Of a DNA stretch of 64,000 nt, positions 50,024 through 63,333 are shown piece after piece (within the stretch, counting starts at the first letter, position 1; each line of letters begins with the position of its first letter). Under the pieces are notes generated by a model. It worked only from the letters and a program-made list of their open reading frames with translations. It made no database searches and was not told the DNA's origin. This DNA comes from Aristolochia californica (Eukaryota; Streptophyta; Magnoliopsida; Piperales; Aristolochiaceae). The translations under genes and the position numbers were made by a program. The DNA lies in the NCBI GenBank assembly GCA_029961685.1, contig JARWKL010000002.1, forward strand, positions 19,870,908 to 19,934,907, read 5' to 3'.

Positions 50024-52287
50024 ATGTTAGGATCAATTAGAAATCTTTTTCTTATAAAATTCCACCAAGCTATTAGCTGTTGTACTAGTGGAATTTCCCA
50101 AACATGGATAACAAAACTTTTCAGTTCCATTTTAGTGCGCGAAATAATTTTCTTCACTTACATTTATTATAGTTTTCAAATTTTTTTGCATACAAGAACT
50201 ATAATATTTTAATTTTGTTTACGAAAAAAGTTGGACAAGTTTGGATTTTGAAAAAGAAAAGAACATCCAAAATGGAAATGCCGAAAGTGCAGAGAGAGAT
50301 AATTCAAAAAAGTATCTCTGATTTTGAAGGATAGGAAAAAAGTGGGATGTTGGGCTCTAGTAAATATCCAACCACACGTTAAGTCGAGAATTTAATTTTT
50401 TCTCCTCCTTGAAATTTTTGGATCATTAGGTTATTTGCATCTTCAACATGTTTCTAGCATGCATACCCACCACATTTAAAACAAGTTAGGATCAATTTGA
50501 AATCTCTTTCTTATAAAATTCCACCACGCTATTAGGGGTTGTACTAGTGGAATTTCCCAAACATAGATAGCATAACTTTGGAGTTCATTTTTAGTCCGTG
50601 AAATAATTTTCTTCACTTACATATATTATAGTTTTCAAATTTTTTTACATACAAGAACTCTAATATTTTTATTTTGTTTACGAGAAAAGTGGGACAAATT
50701 TGGACTAGAAAAAAAAAGGAAAATCCAAAATGGAAATGCCGAAAGAGCTGAGAGTGATAATTCAAAAAATTATCTATGATTTTGAAGGATAGGAAAAAAG
50801 TGAGTTGTTTGGCTCTAGTAAATATCCAACCACACTTTAACTTGAGAATTTAATTTTTTCTACTCCTTGAAATTTTTGGATCATTAGGTCATTTTAATCT
50901 TCAACATGTTTCTGGCATGCATACCCACCACATTTAAAACATGTTAGGATCAATTACAAATCTCTTTCTTATGAAATTCCACCAAGCTATTAGGGGTTCT
51001 ACTAGTTGAATTTCCCAAACATGTATACATAAACAATGGAGTTCATTTTGAGTACGTAAAATAATTTTCTTCACTTACATTTATTATAGTTTTCAAATTT
51101 TTTTTCATACATGAACTCGAAAGTTTTCATTTTGTTTACGACAAAACTTTGGATTTGAAAAAAAATTGAACATCCATAATGGAAATGCAAAAAGTGATGA
51201 GTGAGATAATTCCAAAAAGTATCTCTGATTTTGAAGGATAAGATAAAAGTGGGTTGTTTGGCTCTGGTAAATATCCAACCACACGTTAACTATAGAATTT
51301 AATTTTTTCTACTCCTTGAAATTTTTGGATCATTAGGTCATTTGCATCTTCAACATGTTTCTGGCATGCATACCCACCACATTTAAAACATGTTAGGATC
51401 AATTATAAATCTCTTTCTTATAAAATTCCAACAAGCTATTAGGGGTTGTACTAGTGGAATTTCAAAAATATGGATAACAAAACTTGGGAATTCTATTTTA
51501 ATGCATGAAATAATTTTCTTCACATACATTTATTATAGTTTTCTAATTTTTTTGCATTCATGAACTCTAAAATTTTCATTTTGTTTACGAGAAAAGTTTG
51601 GATTTGAAAAATAATTGAACTTCCAAAACGGAAATGCAAAAAGTGAGGAGGGAGATAATTCCAAAAAGTATCTCTGATTTTGAAGGATAGGAAAAAAGTG
51701 GGTTGTTTGGCTCTTGTAAATATCTAAGCAGACGTTAACTTGAGAATTTAATCTTTTCTACTCCTTGAAATTTTTGTATCATTAAGTCATTTGCATATAT
51801 AATTGTTTTCTGGCTTGCATACCCACCACATTTAAAACATGTTAGGATCTATTAGAAATCACTTTCTTTTAAAATTCCACCAAGCTATTAGGGGTTGTAG
51901 TAGAGGAATTTCCCAAACATGGATAACAAAACTTTGGCGTTCATTTTTAGTTCATGAAATAATTTTCTTCACTAACATTTATTATAGTTTTCAATTTTTT
52001 TTGCATACATGAACTCTAAAATTTTAGTTTAGATTTCGAGAAAATTTTGGATTTGAAAAAAAATTGAACATCAAAAACGGAAATGCAAAAAGTGCTGAGA
52101 GAGATAATTCCAAAAAGTATCTTTGATTTTGAAGGATAGGTAAAAAGTGGGTTGTTTGGCTCTGGTAAATATCTTACCACACGTTAAGTTTGGAATTTAC
52201 TTTTTTCTACTCCATGAAATTTTTGGATCATTAGGGCAATTGCGTCTTCAACATGTTTCTGGCATGCATACCCACCGCATTTATAAC
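50024..52287 (+). repeat. A-F series, E-E-F-A-B order
   Basis: Monomers start at 50024 (E), 50483 (E), 50941 (F), 51390 (A) and 51839 (B front, C-like back). Two E units stand side by side. The first shares 'acaagaactataatatttt' and 'ggattttgaaaaa' with the E unit at 53451 (offset 3427 bp). The unit at 51839 switches from B markers ('tttggcgttcattttt') to C-type tail ('gataggtaaaaagtggg', 'aaatatcttaccacac'). Confidence 0.8.
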
Positions 52288-52413
52288 TTGTTAGGATCAA
52301 TTAGAAATCTCTTTCTTATAAAATTCCACCAAGCTATTAGGGGTTGTACTAGTGGAATTTCCCTAACATGGATAACAAAACTTTGGAGTTCATTTGTAGT
52401 GCGTGAAATAATT
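52147..52413 (+). repeat. 714-bp-offset duplication, copy 1
   Basis: This segment matches 52861-53127 base for base, with about four differences seen: gttaagt/gttaact, gaaattt/gaatttt, gcgtc/gcatc and ttataac/ttgtaac. The offset is exactly 714 bp. It covers a monomer tail, the D-type anchor and the D front. It stops at the deletion junction of the 265-bp unit, so the repeated unit is one 449-bp monomer plus the 265-bp remnant. Confidence 0.9.
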
Positions 52414-52552
52414 GGGTTGTTTGGCTTTGGTAAATATCCCACCACACGTTAACTTGAGAATTTAATTTTTTTTTCTCCTTGAAATTTTTGGATCATTAGG
52501 TCATTTGCATCTTCAACATGTTTCTGGCATGCATAACCACCACATTTAAAAC
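52288..52552 (+). repeat. Internally deleted 265-bp monomer, D/B junction
   Basis: A D-type front ('accgcatttataacttg' just upstream, 'ttccctaacatgg', 'catttgtagtgcgtg') joins a B-type tail ('gggttgtttggctttgg') at 52410-52413, where the shared bases are 'aatt'. About 184 bp are missing. The D front here and the D front at 53002 are copies 714 bp apart, so the unit marks the edge of a local duplication. Confidence 0.92.
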
Positions 52553-52860
52553 TTGTTAGAATCAATTAGAAAACTATTTCTTATAAAATTCCACCAAGCT
52601 ATTAGGGGTTGTACAAGTGGAATTTCCCAAACATGGATAACAAAACTTTGGAGTTCATTTTTAGTGCGTGAAATAATTTTCTTCACTTACATTTGTTATA
52701 GTTTTCAAATATTTTTGCATACATGAACTCTAAAATTTTTATTTTGTGTACGAGAAAAGTTTGGATGTGAAAAAAAATTGATCATCCAAAACAGAAATGC
52801 AAAGAGTGTTCAGAGAGATAATTCCAAAAAGTATCTTTGATTTTGACGGATAGGTAAAAA

Positions 52861-53127
52861 GTGGGTTGTTTGGCTCTGGTAAATATCTTACCACACGTTA
52901 ACTTTGGAATTTACTTTTTTCTACTCCATGAATTTTTTGGATCATTAGGGCAATTGCATCTTCAACATGTTTCTGGCATGCATACCCACCGCATTTGTAA
53001 CTTGTTAGGATCAATTAGAAATCTCTTTCTTATAAAATTCCACCAAGCTATTAGGGGTTGTACTAGTGGAATTTCCCTAACATGGATAACAAAACTTTGG
53101 AGTTCATTTGTAGTGCGTGAAATAATT
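52861..53127 (+). repeat. 714-bp-offset duplication, copy 2
   Basis: This is the counterpart of 52147-52413. Unlike copy 1, the sequence continues normally past 'gcgtgaaataatt' into 'ttcttcacttac', giving a full-length 449-bp D monomer starting at 53002. Confidence 0.9.
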
Positions 53128-56100
53128 TTCTTCACTTACATTTATTATAGTTTTCAATTTTTTTTGCATACATGAACTTTAAAATTTTCATTTTGTTTAC
53201 GAGAAAATTTTGGATTTGAAAAAAAATTGAACATAAAAAATGGAAATGCAAAAAGTGCTGAGAGAGATAATTCCAAAAAGTATCTCTGATTTTGAAGGAT
53301 AGGCAGAAAGTGGGATGTTGGGCTCTGGAAAATATCCAACAACACGTTAAGTTGAGAATTTAATTTTTTCTCCTCCTTCAAATTTTTGGGTCATTAGGTT
53401 ATTTGCATCTTGGACATGTTTCTAGCATGCATACCCACCACATTTAAAACATGTTAGGATCAATTCGAAATCTCTTTCTTATAAAATTCCACCAATCTAT
53501 TAGGGGTTGTACTAGTGGAATTTCCCAAACATGGAAAGCAAAACTTTGAAGTTCATATTTAGTCCGTGAAATAATTTTCTTCACATACATTTATTATAAT
53601 TTCAAATTTTTTTGCATACAAGAACTATAATATTTTAATTTTGTTTACGAGAAAAGTTGGACAAGTTTGGATTTTGAAAAAAAAAAGAACTTCCAAAATG
53701 GAAATGCCGAAAGTGCAGAGAGAGATAATTCAAAAAAGTATCTCTGATTTTGAAGGATAGGCAAAAAGTGAGTTGTTTGGCTCTAGTAAATATCCAACCA
53801 CACTTTAATATGAGAATTTAATTTTTTCTTATACTAGAAATTTATGGATCATTAGGTCATTTTAATCTTCAACATGTTTTTGGCATACATACCCACCACA
53901 TTTAAAACACGTTAGGATCAATTAGAAATCTCTTTCTTACGAAATTCCCCCAAGCTATTAGGGGTTGTACTAGTCGAACTTCCAAAACATTGATACATAA
54001 ACTTTGGAGTTCATTTTGAGAACGTAAAATATTTTTCTTCACTTACATTTGTAATAGGTTTCAAATTTTTTTCATACATGAACTCTAAATTTTTCATTTT
54101 GTTTATGAGAAAACTTTGGATTTGAAAAAAAATTGAACATCCAAAATGGAAATGCAAAAAGTGCTGAGAGAGATAATTCCAAAAAGTATCTCTGATTTTG
54201 AAGGATAAGGCTCTGGTAACTATCCAACCACACGTTAACTTGAGATTTTAATTTTTTCTTCTCCTTGAAATTTTTGGATCATTAGGTCAATTGCGTCTTC
54301 AACATGTTTCTGGCATGCATAACCACTACATTTAAAAGTTGTTAGAATCAATTAGAAAACTAATTCTTATAAAATTCCACCAAGCTGTTAGGGGTTGTAC
54401 AAGTGGAATTTCCCAAGCAAGGATAACAAAACTTTGGAGTTCATTTTTAGTGCGTGAAATAATTTTCTTCACTTACATTTATTATAGTTTTCAAATATTT
54501 TTGCATACATGAACTCTAAAATTTTAATTTTTTTTTACGAGAAAAGTTTGGATTTGAAAAAAAATTGATCATGAAAAATGGAAATGCAAAAAGTGCTTAG
54601 AGAGATAATTCCAAAAAGTTTCTTTGATTTTAAAGGATAGGTAAAAAGTGGGTTGTTTGGCTCAGGTAAATATCTAACCACACGTTAACTTTGGAATTTA
54701 CTTTTTTCTACTCCTTGAACTTTTTGGATCATTAGGTCAGTTGTATCTTCAACATGTTTCTGGCATGCATACCCACTGCATTTATAACTTGTTAGGATCA
54801 ATTAGAAATCAATTTCTTATAAAATTCCACCAAGCTATTAGGGGTTGTACTGGTGGAATTTCCCAAACATGGATAACAAAACTTTGGAGTTCATTTTTAG
54901 TGCATGAAAGAATTTTCTTCACTTACATTTATTATAGTTTTAAAAATTTTTTGCAAACATGAACACTAAAATTTTCATTTTGTTTACGAGAAAAGTTTTG
55001 ATTTAAAAAAATATTGAATATACAAAATGGAAATGCAAAAAGTGCTGAGAGAGATAATTCCAAAAAGTATCTCTCATTTTGAAGGATAGGCAGAAAGTGA
55101 GATGTTGGGCTCTGGTAAATATCCAACCACACGTTAATTTGAGAATTTAATTTTTTCTCCTCCTTGAAATTTTTGGATCATTACGTTATTTGCATCCTCG
55201 ACATGTTTCTAGCATGCACACCCACCACATTTAAAAAATGTTAGGATCATTTCGAAATCTCTTTCTTATAAAATTCCACAAAGCTATTAGGGGTTGTACT
55301 AGTGGAATTTCCCAAACATGGATAGCAAAACTTTGGAGTTCATTTTTAGTCCGTGAAAAAATTTTCTTCACTTACATTTATTATAGTTTTCAAATTTTTT
55401 TGCATACAAGAACTCTAATATTTTTATTTTATTTTCAAGAAAAGTGGGACAAGTTTGGATTTGAAAAAAAATTGAACATCCAAAATGGAAATGCCGAAAG
55501 TGCTGAGAGAGATAATTCAAAAAAGTATCTCTGATTTTGAAGGATAGGCAAAAAGTGAGTTGTTTGGCTCTAGTAAATATCCAACCACACTTTAACTTGA
55601 GAATTTAATTTTTTCTACTCCTTGAAATTTTTGGATCATAAAGTCATTTTAATCTTCAACATGTTTCTGGCATGCATACCCACCACATTTAAAACATGTT
55701 AGGATCAATTAGAAATATCTTTCTTATGAAATTCCACCAAGCTATTAGGGGTTGTACTAGTCGAATTTCCCAAACATGGATAACAAAACTTTGGCGTTCA
55801 TTTTTAGTGCATGAAATAATTTTCTTCACTAACAATTATTATAGTTTTCAATTTTTTTTTCATACATGAAGTCTAAAATTTTCATTTAGTTTTCGAGAAA
55901 AGTTTGGATTTGAAAAAAAAATTGATCATCCAAAACAGAAATGCAAAAAGTGCAGAGATAGATAATTCCAAAAAGTATCTCTGATTTTGAAGGATAGGCA
56001 AAAATTGGGTTGTTTGGCTTTGGCAAATATCCAACCACACGTTAACTTGAGAATTTAATTTTTTCTTCTCCTTGAAATTTTTGGATCATTCGGTCATTTG

Positions 56101-59100
56101 CATCTTCAACATGTTTCTAGCATGCATAACCACCACATTCAAAACATGTTAGGATCAATTAGAAAACTATTTCTTATAAAATTCCACCAAGCTTTTAGGG
56201 GTTGTACAAGTGGAATTTCCCAAACATGGATAACAAAACTTTGGAGTTCAATTTAGTGCGTGAGATAATTTTCTTCACTTGCATTTATTATAGTTTTCAA
56301 ATATTTTTGCATACATGAACTCTAAAATTTTTATTTTGTTTACGAGAAAAGTTTGGATTTGAAAAAAAATTGATCATCCAAAACGGAAATGTAAAAAGTG
56401 CAGAGGGAGATAATTCCACAAAGTATCTTTGATTTTGAAGAATAGGTAAAAAGTGGGTTGTTTGGTTCTGGTAAATATCTAACCACACGTTAACTTTGGA
56501 ATTTACATTTTTCTACTGCTTCAAATTTTTTTATCATTCGGTCAGTTGCATCTTCAACATGTTTTTGGCATGCATAGCCACCACATTTAAAACTTGTTAG
56601 GATCAATTAGAAATCTGTTTCTTATAAAATTCCACCAAGCTATTAGGGGTTGTAGTAGTGAAATTTCCCTAACATGGATAACAAAACTTTGGAGTTAATT
56701 TTTAGTGCGTGAAATAATTTTCTTCACTTACATTAGTTAAAGTTTTGAAATTTTTTTGCATACATGAACTCTAAAATTTTCATTTTGTTTACGAGATAAG
56801 TGGGACAAGTTTGGATTTGAAAAAAAATTGAACATCCAAAATGGAAATGCTGAAAGTGCTGAGAGAGATAATTGAAAAAAGTATCTCTGATTTTGAAGGA
56901 AAGGCAAAAACTGGGATGTTGGGCTCTGGTAAATATCCAACCACATGTTAAGTCAAGAATTTAATTTTTTTCTCCTCCTTGAAATTTTTGGATCATTAGG
57001 TTACTTGCATCTTCAACATGTTTCTAGCATGCATACCCACCACATTTAAAACATGTTAGGATCAATTCGAAATCTCTTTCTTATAAAATTCCACAAGGCT
57101 ATTAGGGGTTGTACTAGTGGAATTTCCTAAACATGGATAGCTAAACTTTGGAGTTCATTTTTAGTCCGTGAAATAATTTTCTTCACTTACATTTATTATA
57201 GTTTTCAAATTTTTTTGCATAAAAGAACTCTAATATTTTAATTTTGTTTACAAGAAAAGTGGGACAAGTTTGGATTTGAAAAAAAATTGAACATCCAAAA
57301 TGGAAATGCTGAAAGTGCTGAGAGAGATAATTGAAAAAAGTATCTCTGATTTTGAAGGATAGGCAAAAAGTGAATTGTTTGGCTCTAGTAAATATCCAAC
57401 CACACTTTAACTTGTGAATTTAATTTTTTCTACTCGAAATTTTTGGATCATTAGGTCATTTTTATCTTCAACATGTTTCTGGCATGCATACCCACCACAT
57501 TTAAAACATGTTAGGATCAATTAGAAATCTCTTTCTTATGAAATTCCACCAAACTATTAGGGGTTGTAGCTGTCGAATTACCCAAACATGGATACAAAAA
57601 CTTTGGAGTTTGTTATAATACGTTAAATAATTTTCTTGACATACATTAATTATAGTTGTCAAAAATTTTTCCTACATGAACTCTAAAATTTTCATTTTGT
57701 TTACGAGAAAATTTTGGATTCAAAAAAAAATTGAACATCCAAAATGGAAATGCAAAAAGTGTTGAGAGAGATAATTCCAAAAAGTATCTCTGATTTTGAA
57801 GGATAAGAAAAAAATGGGTTGTTTAGCTCTGGTAAATATCTACCCACACGTTAACTATAGAATTTCATTTTTTCTGCTCCTTGAAATTTTTGGATCATTA
57901 GGTCATTTGCATCTTCAACATGTTTCTGGCATGCATACCCACCACATTTAAAACTTGTTAGGATCAATTATAAATCTCTTTCGTATAAAATTCCAACAAG
58001 CTATTAGGGGTTGTACAAGTGGAATTTCCAAAACATGGATAACAAAACTTTGGAGTTCTTTTCTAGGGCGTGAAATAATTTTCTTCACATACATTTATTA
58101 TAGTTTTCTAATTTTTTTTCAGTCATGAACTCTAAAATTTTCATTTTGATTACGAGAAAGGTTTGGATTTGAAAAAGAATTGAACTTCCAAAACGGAAAT
58201 GCAAAAAGTGCGGAGGGAGATTAATCCAAAAAGTATCTCTGATTTTGAAGACTATGCAAAAAGTGGGTTGTTTGGCTCTGGTAAATATCCAACCACACGT
58301 TAACTTGAGAATTTAATCTTTTCTACTCCTTGAAATTTTTGGATTATTAGGTCATTTGCATATTTAACTGGTTTCAGGCATGCATACCCACCACATTTAA
58401 AACATGTTAGGATCAATTAGAAATCTCTTTCTTATAAAATTCCACCAAGCTATTAGGGGTTGTAGTAGTGGAATTTCCCAAACATGGATAACAAAACTTT
58501 GGCGTTCATTTTTAGTGCATGAAATAATTTTCTGCACTAATATTTATTATAGTTTTCAAATTTTTTTGCATACATGAACTCTAAAATTTTCATTTAGCAT
58601 TCGAGAAAAGTTTCGATTTGAAAAAAAATTGAACATCCAAAACGGAAATGCAAAAAGTGCTGAGAGAGATAATTCCAAAAAGTATCTCTGATTTTGAAGG
58701 ATAGGCAAAAATTTGGTTGTTTGGCTCTAGTAAATATCCAACCACACGTTAACTTTGGAATTTACTTTTTTCTACTCCTTGAAATTTTTGGATCTTTAGG
58801 TCAGTTGCATCTTCAACATGTTTCTGGCATGGATACCCACCGCATTTAAAACTTTTTAGGATCAATTTGAAATCTCTGTCTTATAAAATTCCACAAGCTA
58901 TTAGGGGTTGTACTAGTAGAATTTCCCTAACATGGATAACAAAATTTTGCAATTCATTTTTAGTGTGTGAAATAATTTTCTTCACTAACATTTACTTTAG
59001 TTTTCAAAAAAATTTTGCATACATGAACTCTCAAATTTTCATTTTGTTTACGAGAAAAGTTTGGATTTGAAAAAAAATTGAACATCCAAAATGGAAATGC

Positions 59101-60106
59101 AAAAAGTGCTGAGAGACGTTATTCCAAAAAGTATCTCTGATTTTGAAGGCTAGGCAGAAAGTGGGATGTTGGGCTCTGGTAAATATCCAACCACACGTTA
59201 ATTTGAGAATTTCATTTTTTCTCCTCCTTGAAAGTTTTGGATCATTAGGTTATTTGCAAGTTCGACATGTTTCTAGCATGCATACCCACCACATTTAAAA
59301 TATGTTAGGATCAATTCGAAATCTCTTTCTTATAAAATTCCATGAAGCTATTAGGGGTTGTACTTGTGGAATTTCCCTAACAGTGATAGCAAAACTTTGG
59401 AGTTCATTTTTAGTCCATGAAATAATTTTCTTCACTTACATTGATTATAGTTATGAAATTTTATTGGATACAAGAACTCTAATATTTTAATTTTTTTACG
59501 AGAAAAGTGGGACAAGTTTCGATTTGAAAAACAAATGAACATAAAAAATGGAAATGCCAAAAGTGCTGAGAGATGTATTTCAAAAAAGTATCTCTGATTT
59601 TGAAGGATATAAATATCCAACCACACTTTGACTTGAGAATTTTATTTTTTCTACTCCTTGAAATTTTTGGATCAATAGGTCATTTTAATCTTCAACATGT
59701 TTCTGGTATGCATACCCACCACATTTCAAACATGTTAGGATCAATTAGAAATCTCTTTCTTATGAAATTCCACCAAGCTATTAGGGGTTGTACTAGTTGA
59801 ATTTCCCAAACATGGATACATAAACTTTGGACTTCATTTTAAGTACGTAAAATAATTTTCTTCACTTACATTTATTATAGTTTTCAAATTTTTTTTCATA
59901 TGAGTACTCTAAACATTTCATTTTGTTTATGAGAAAACTTTGGATTTGAAAAAAAATTGAACATCCAGAATGGAAATGCAAAAAGTGCTGAGTGAGATAA
60001 TCCAAAAAGTATCTCTGATTTTAAAGGATAAGCAAAAAGAGTGTTGGTTGGCTCTGGTAAATATCCAACCACACGTTAACTATAGAATTTAATTTTTTTC
60101 TACTCC

Positions 60107-60127
60107 TTGATATTTTTGAAATTTTTG
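60107..60127 (+). repeat. Small tandem duplication within a monomer
   Basis: The usual 'ccttgaaatttttggatc' appears here as 'cttgatatttttgaaattt' followed by 'ttggatc', so about 10 bp ('tgatattttt'/'tgaaattttt') are duplicated. It is private to this monomer and looks like replication slippage. Confidence 0.75.
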
Positions 60128-61537
60128 GATCATTTGGTCATTTGCATCTTCAACATGTTTCTGGCATGCATACCCACCACATTTAAAACATGTTAGGATC
60201 AATTATAAATCTCTTTCTTATAAAATTCCAACAAGTTATTAGGGGTTGTACTAGTGGAATTTCCAAACATGGATAACAAAACTTTGGAGTTCTTTTTTAG
60301 TGCGTGAAATAATTTTCTTCACTTACATTTATTATAGTTTGCTAATTTTTTTGCATTCATGAACTCTAAAATTTTCATTTTGTTTACAAGAAAAGTTTGG
60401 ATTTGAAAAAGAATTGAACTTCGAAACCGGAAATACAAAAAAGTGCGGAGGGAGATAATTCCAAAAAGTATCTTTGATTTTGAAGGATAGGCAAAATGTG
60501 GGTTGTTTGCCTCTGGTAAATATATACAACCACACGTTAACTTGAGAATTTAATCTTTTCTACACCTTGAAATTTTTGGATCATTAGGTCATTTGCATAT
60601 TTAACTTGTTTCTGGCATTCATACCCACCACATTTAAAACTTGTTAGGATCAATCTAAAATCACTTTCTTATAAAATTCCACCAAGCTATTAGGGGTTGT
60701 AGTAGTGAAATTTCCCAAACATGGATAAAAAAACATTGGCGTTCATTTTTAGTGCATGAAATAATTTTCATCACTAAGATTTATTATAGTTTTCAAATTT
60801 TTTTGCATACCTGAACTCTATAATTTTCATTTAGTTTTCGAGAAAAGTTTGGATTTGAAAAACAATTGAACATCCAAAACGGAAATGAAAAAAGTGTTGA
60901 GTGAGATAATTCCAAAAAGTATCTCCGATTTTGAAGGATAGGCAAAATTTGGGTTGTTTGGGTTTGGTAAATATCCAACCACATGTTAACTTGAGAATTT
61001 AATTTTTTCTTCTCCTTGAAATTTTTGGATCATTTGGTCCTTTGCGTCTTCAACATGTTTCTGGCATGCATAACCACCACATTTAAAACTTGTTAGAATC
61101 AATTAGAAAACTATTTCTTATAAAATTCCAACAAGCTATTAGGGGTTGTACAAGTGGAATTTCCCAGACATGGATAACAAAACTTTGGAGTTCATTTTTT
61201 GTGCGTGAAAATTTTTTTTTCACTTACATTTATTATAGTTTTCAAATATTTTTGCATACAAGAACTCAAAAATTTTCATTTTGTTTACGAGAAAAGTTTG
61301 GATTTGAAAAAAAATTGATCATCCAAAAGAGAAATGTAAAAAGTGCTGAGAGAGATAATTCAGAAAATATCTCGGATTTTGAAGGATAGGTAAAAAGTGG
61401 GATGTTTGGCTCTGGTAAATATCTAACCACACGTTAACTTTGGAATTTACTTTTTTCTACTCCTTGAAATTTTTGGATCATTAGGTCAGTTGCATCTTCA
61501 ACATATTTCTGGCATGCATACCTACCGCATTTAAAAC

Positions 61538-63333
61538 TTGTTAGGATCAATTCGAAATCTCTTTCTTATAAATTCCACCAAGCTATTAGGGGTTGTACTA
61601 GTGGAATTTCCCAAACATGGATAGCAAAACTTTGGAGTTCATTTTTAGTCCGTGAAATAATTTTCTTCGCTTACATTTATTGTAGTTTTCAAATTTTTTT
61701 GCATAGATGAAATCTAAAATTTTCATTTTGTTTACGAAAAAAGTTTGGATTTGAAAATAAATTTAACATCCAAAATGGAAATACAAAAAGTGCTGAGGGA
61801 GATAATTTCAAAAACTATCTCTGATTTTCAAGGATAGGCAAAAAGTGGATTAATTGGCTGTCTTAAACATCTAACCACACGTTAAGTTGGGAATTTAATT
61901 TTTTCTACACCTTTAAATTTTTGGATCATTAGGTCATTTGCATCTTCAACATATTTCTGGCATGCATACCCACCACATTGTAAACATGTTTGGATCAATT
62001 AGAAATCACTTTCTTCTAAAATTCCGCATCGCTATTAGGGGTTGTACGAATGGAATTTCCTTGACATGGATAACAAAACTTTGGAGTTCATTTTTAGTGC
62101 GTGAAATAATTTTCTTCCCTAACTTTTATTCTAGTTTTCAAATTTTTTTCCACACATGAACTCAAAAATTTTCATTTTGTTTACGAAAAAAGTTTGGATT
62201 TGAAAAAAAATTGACCATCCAAAATGGAAATGCAAAAAAACCTGAGAGAGATAATTTTAAAAAGTATCTCAAATTTTGAAGGATACGGAAAAAGTGGCTT
62301 GTTTGGCTCTGGTAAATATCCAACCACACGTTAACTTGAGTATTTATTATTTTCTACTCCTTGAAATTTTTGGATCATTAGGTCATTTGCATCTTCAACA
62401 TGTTTCTGGCATGCATACCCACCACATTTAAAACATGTTAGGATCATTTAGAAATCTCTTTCTGATAAAATTCCACAGAGCTATTAGGGGTTGTACTACT
62501 GGAATTTCCCAAATATGGATAACAAAACTTTGGAGTTCATTTTTAGTGCCTGGAATAATTTTCTTCACCTACATTTATTACAGTTTTCAAATTTTTTTTG
62601 CATACATGAACTCTAAAATTCTCATTTTGTTTACGAGAAAAGTTTGGATTTGAAAAAAAATTGAACAAAAAAAATGGAAATGCAAAATGTGCTGAGAGAG
62701 ATAATTCCAAAAAGTAGCTCTGATTTTGAAGGATATGCAAAAAGTGGGTTGTTTGGCTCAGGTAAATATCCAACCACACGTTAACTTGAATATTTAATTT
62801 TTTCTACTCCTTGAAAGTTTTAGATCATTAGGTCATTTGCATCTTCAACATGTTTCTAGCATGCATACCCACCACATTTAAAACATGTTAGGATCGATTA
62901 GAAATCTCTTTCTTATAAAATTCCACCAAGCTATTTGGGGTTCTACTAGTGGAATTTCCCAAAAATAGATAACAAAACTTTGGAGTTCATTTTTAGTTCG
63001 TGAAATAATTTTCTTCACTTACATTTATTATTGTTTTCAAATTTTTTTGCATAAATGAACTCTAAAATTTTCATTTTGTTTACGCGAAAAGTTTGGATTT
63101 GAAAAAAAATTGAACATCCAAAACGGAAATGCAAAAAGTACTGGGAGAGATAATTCCAAAAAGTATCTCTGATTTTGAAGGAAAGGGAAAAAGTTGGTTG
63201 TTTGGTCCAGGTAAATATCCAACCACACGTTAACTTGAGAATTTAATTTTTTCTACTCCTTGAAATTTTTGGATCATTAGGTCATTTGCATGTTCAACAA
63301 GTTTGTGGCATGCATACCCACCACATTTAAATC
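61538..63333 (+). repeat. Four-monomer block repeated 13.31 kb upstream, copy 2
   Basis: Monomers start at 61538, 61986, 62435 and 62885 and match 48227-50023 in order. The first unit here has a D-type leader ('accgcatttaaaacttg') and an E-like front ('caattcgaaatc', 'ggatagcaaaac') before the shared block begins, so the edge of the shared block lies inside this monomer. Sequence similarity fades after about 63334, where the following unit differs from 50024. Confidence 0.86.

Larger units (their letters stand above)
52553..61537 (+). repeat. A-F series, tetramer-based higher-order repeats
   Basis: Monomer starts are 52553 C, 53002 D, 53451 E, 53909 F, 54339 C, 54789 D, 55238 E, 55696 F/B, 56146 C, 56594 D, 57053 E, 57508 F, 57955 A, 58404 B, 58853 D, 59302 E, 59732 F, 60190 A, 60641 B and 61090 C. 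The first twelve run as three C-D-E-F rounds of about 1.8 kb (D at 53002, 54789, 56594: 1787 and 1805 bp). Later rounds include A and B and are longer. The 53909 unit is 430 bp (loss near 54208). The 59302 unit is also 430 bp (28 bp lost near 59609). The 57508 unit is unusually divergent between 57570 and 57675. Confidence 0.8.
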
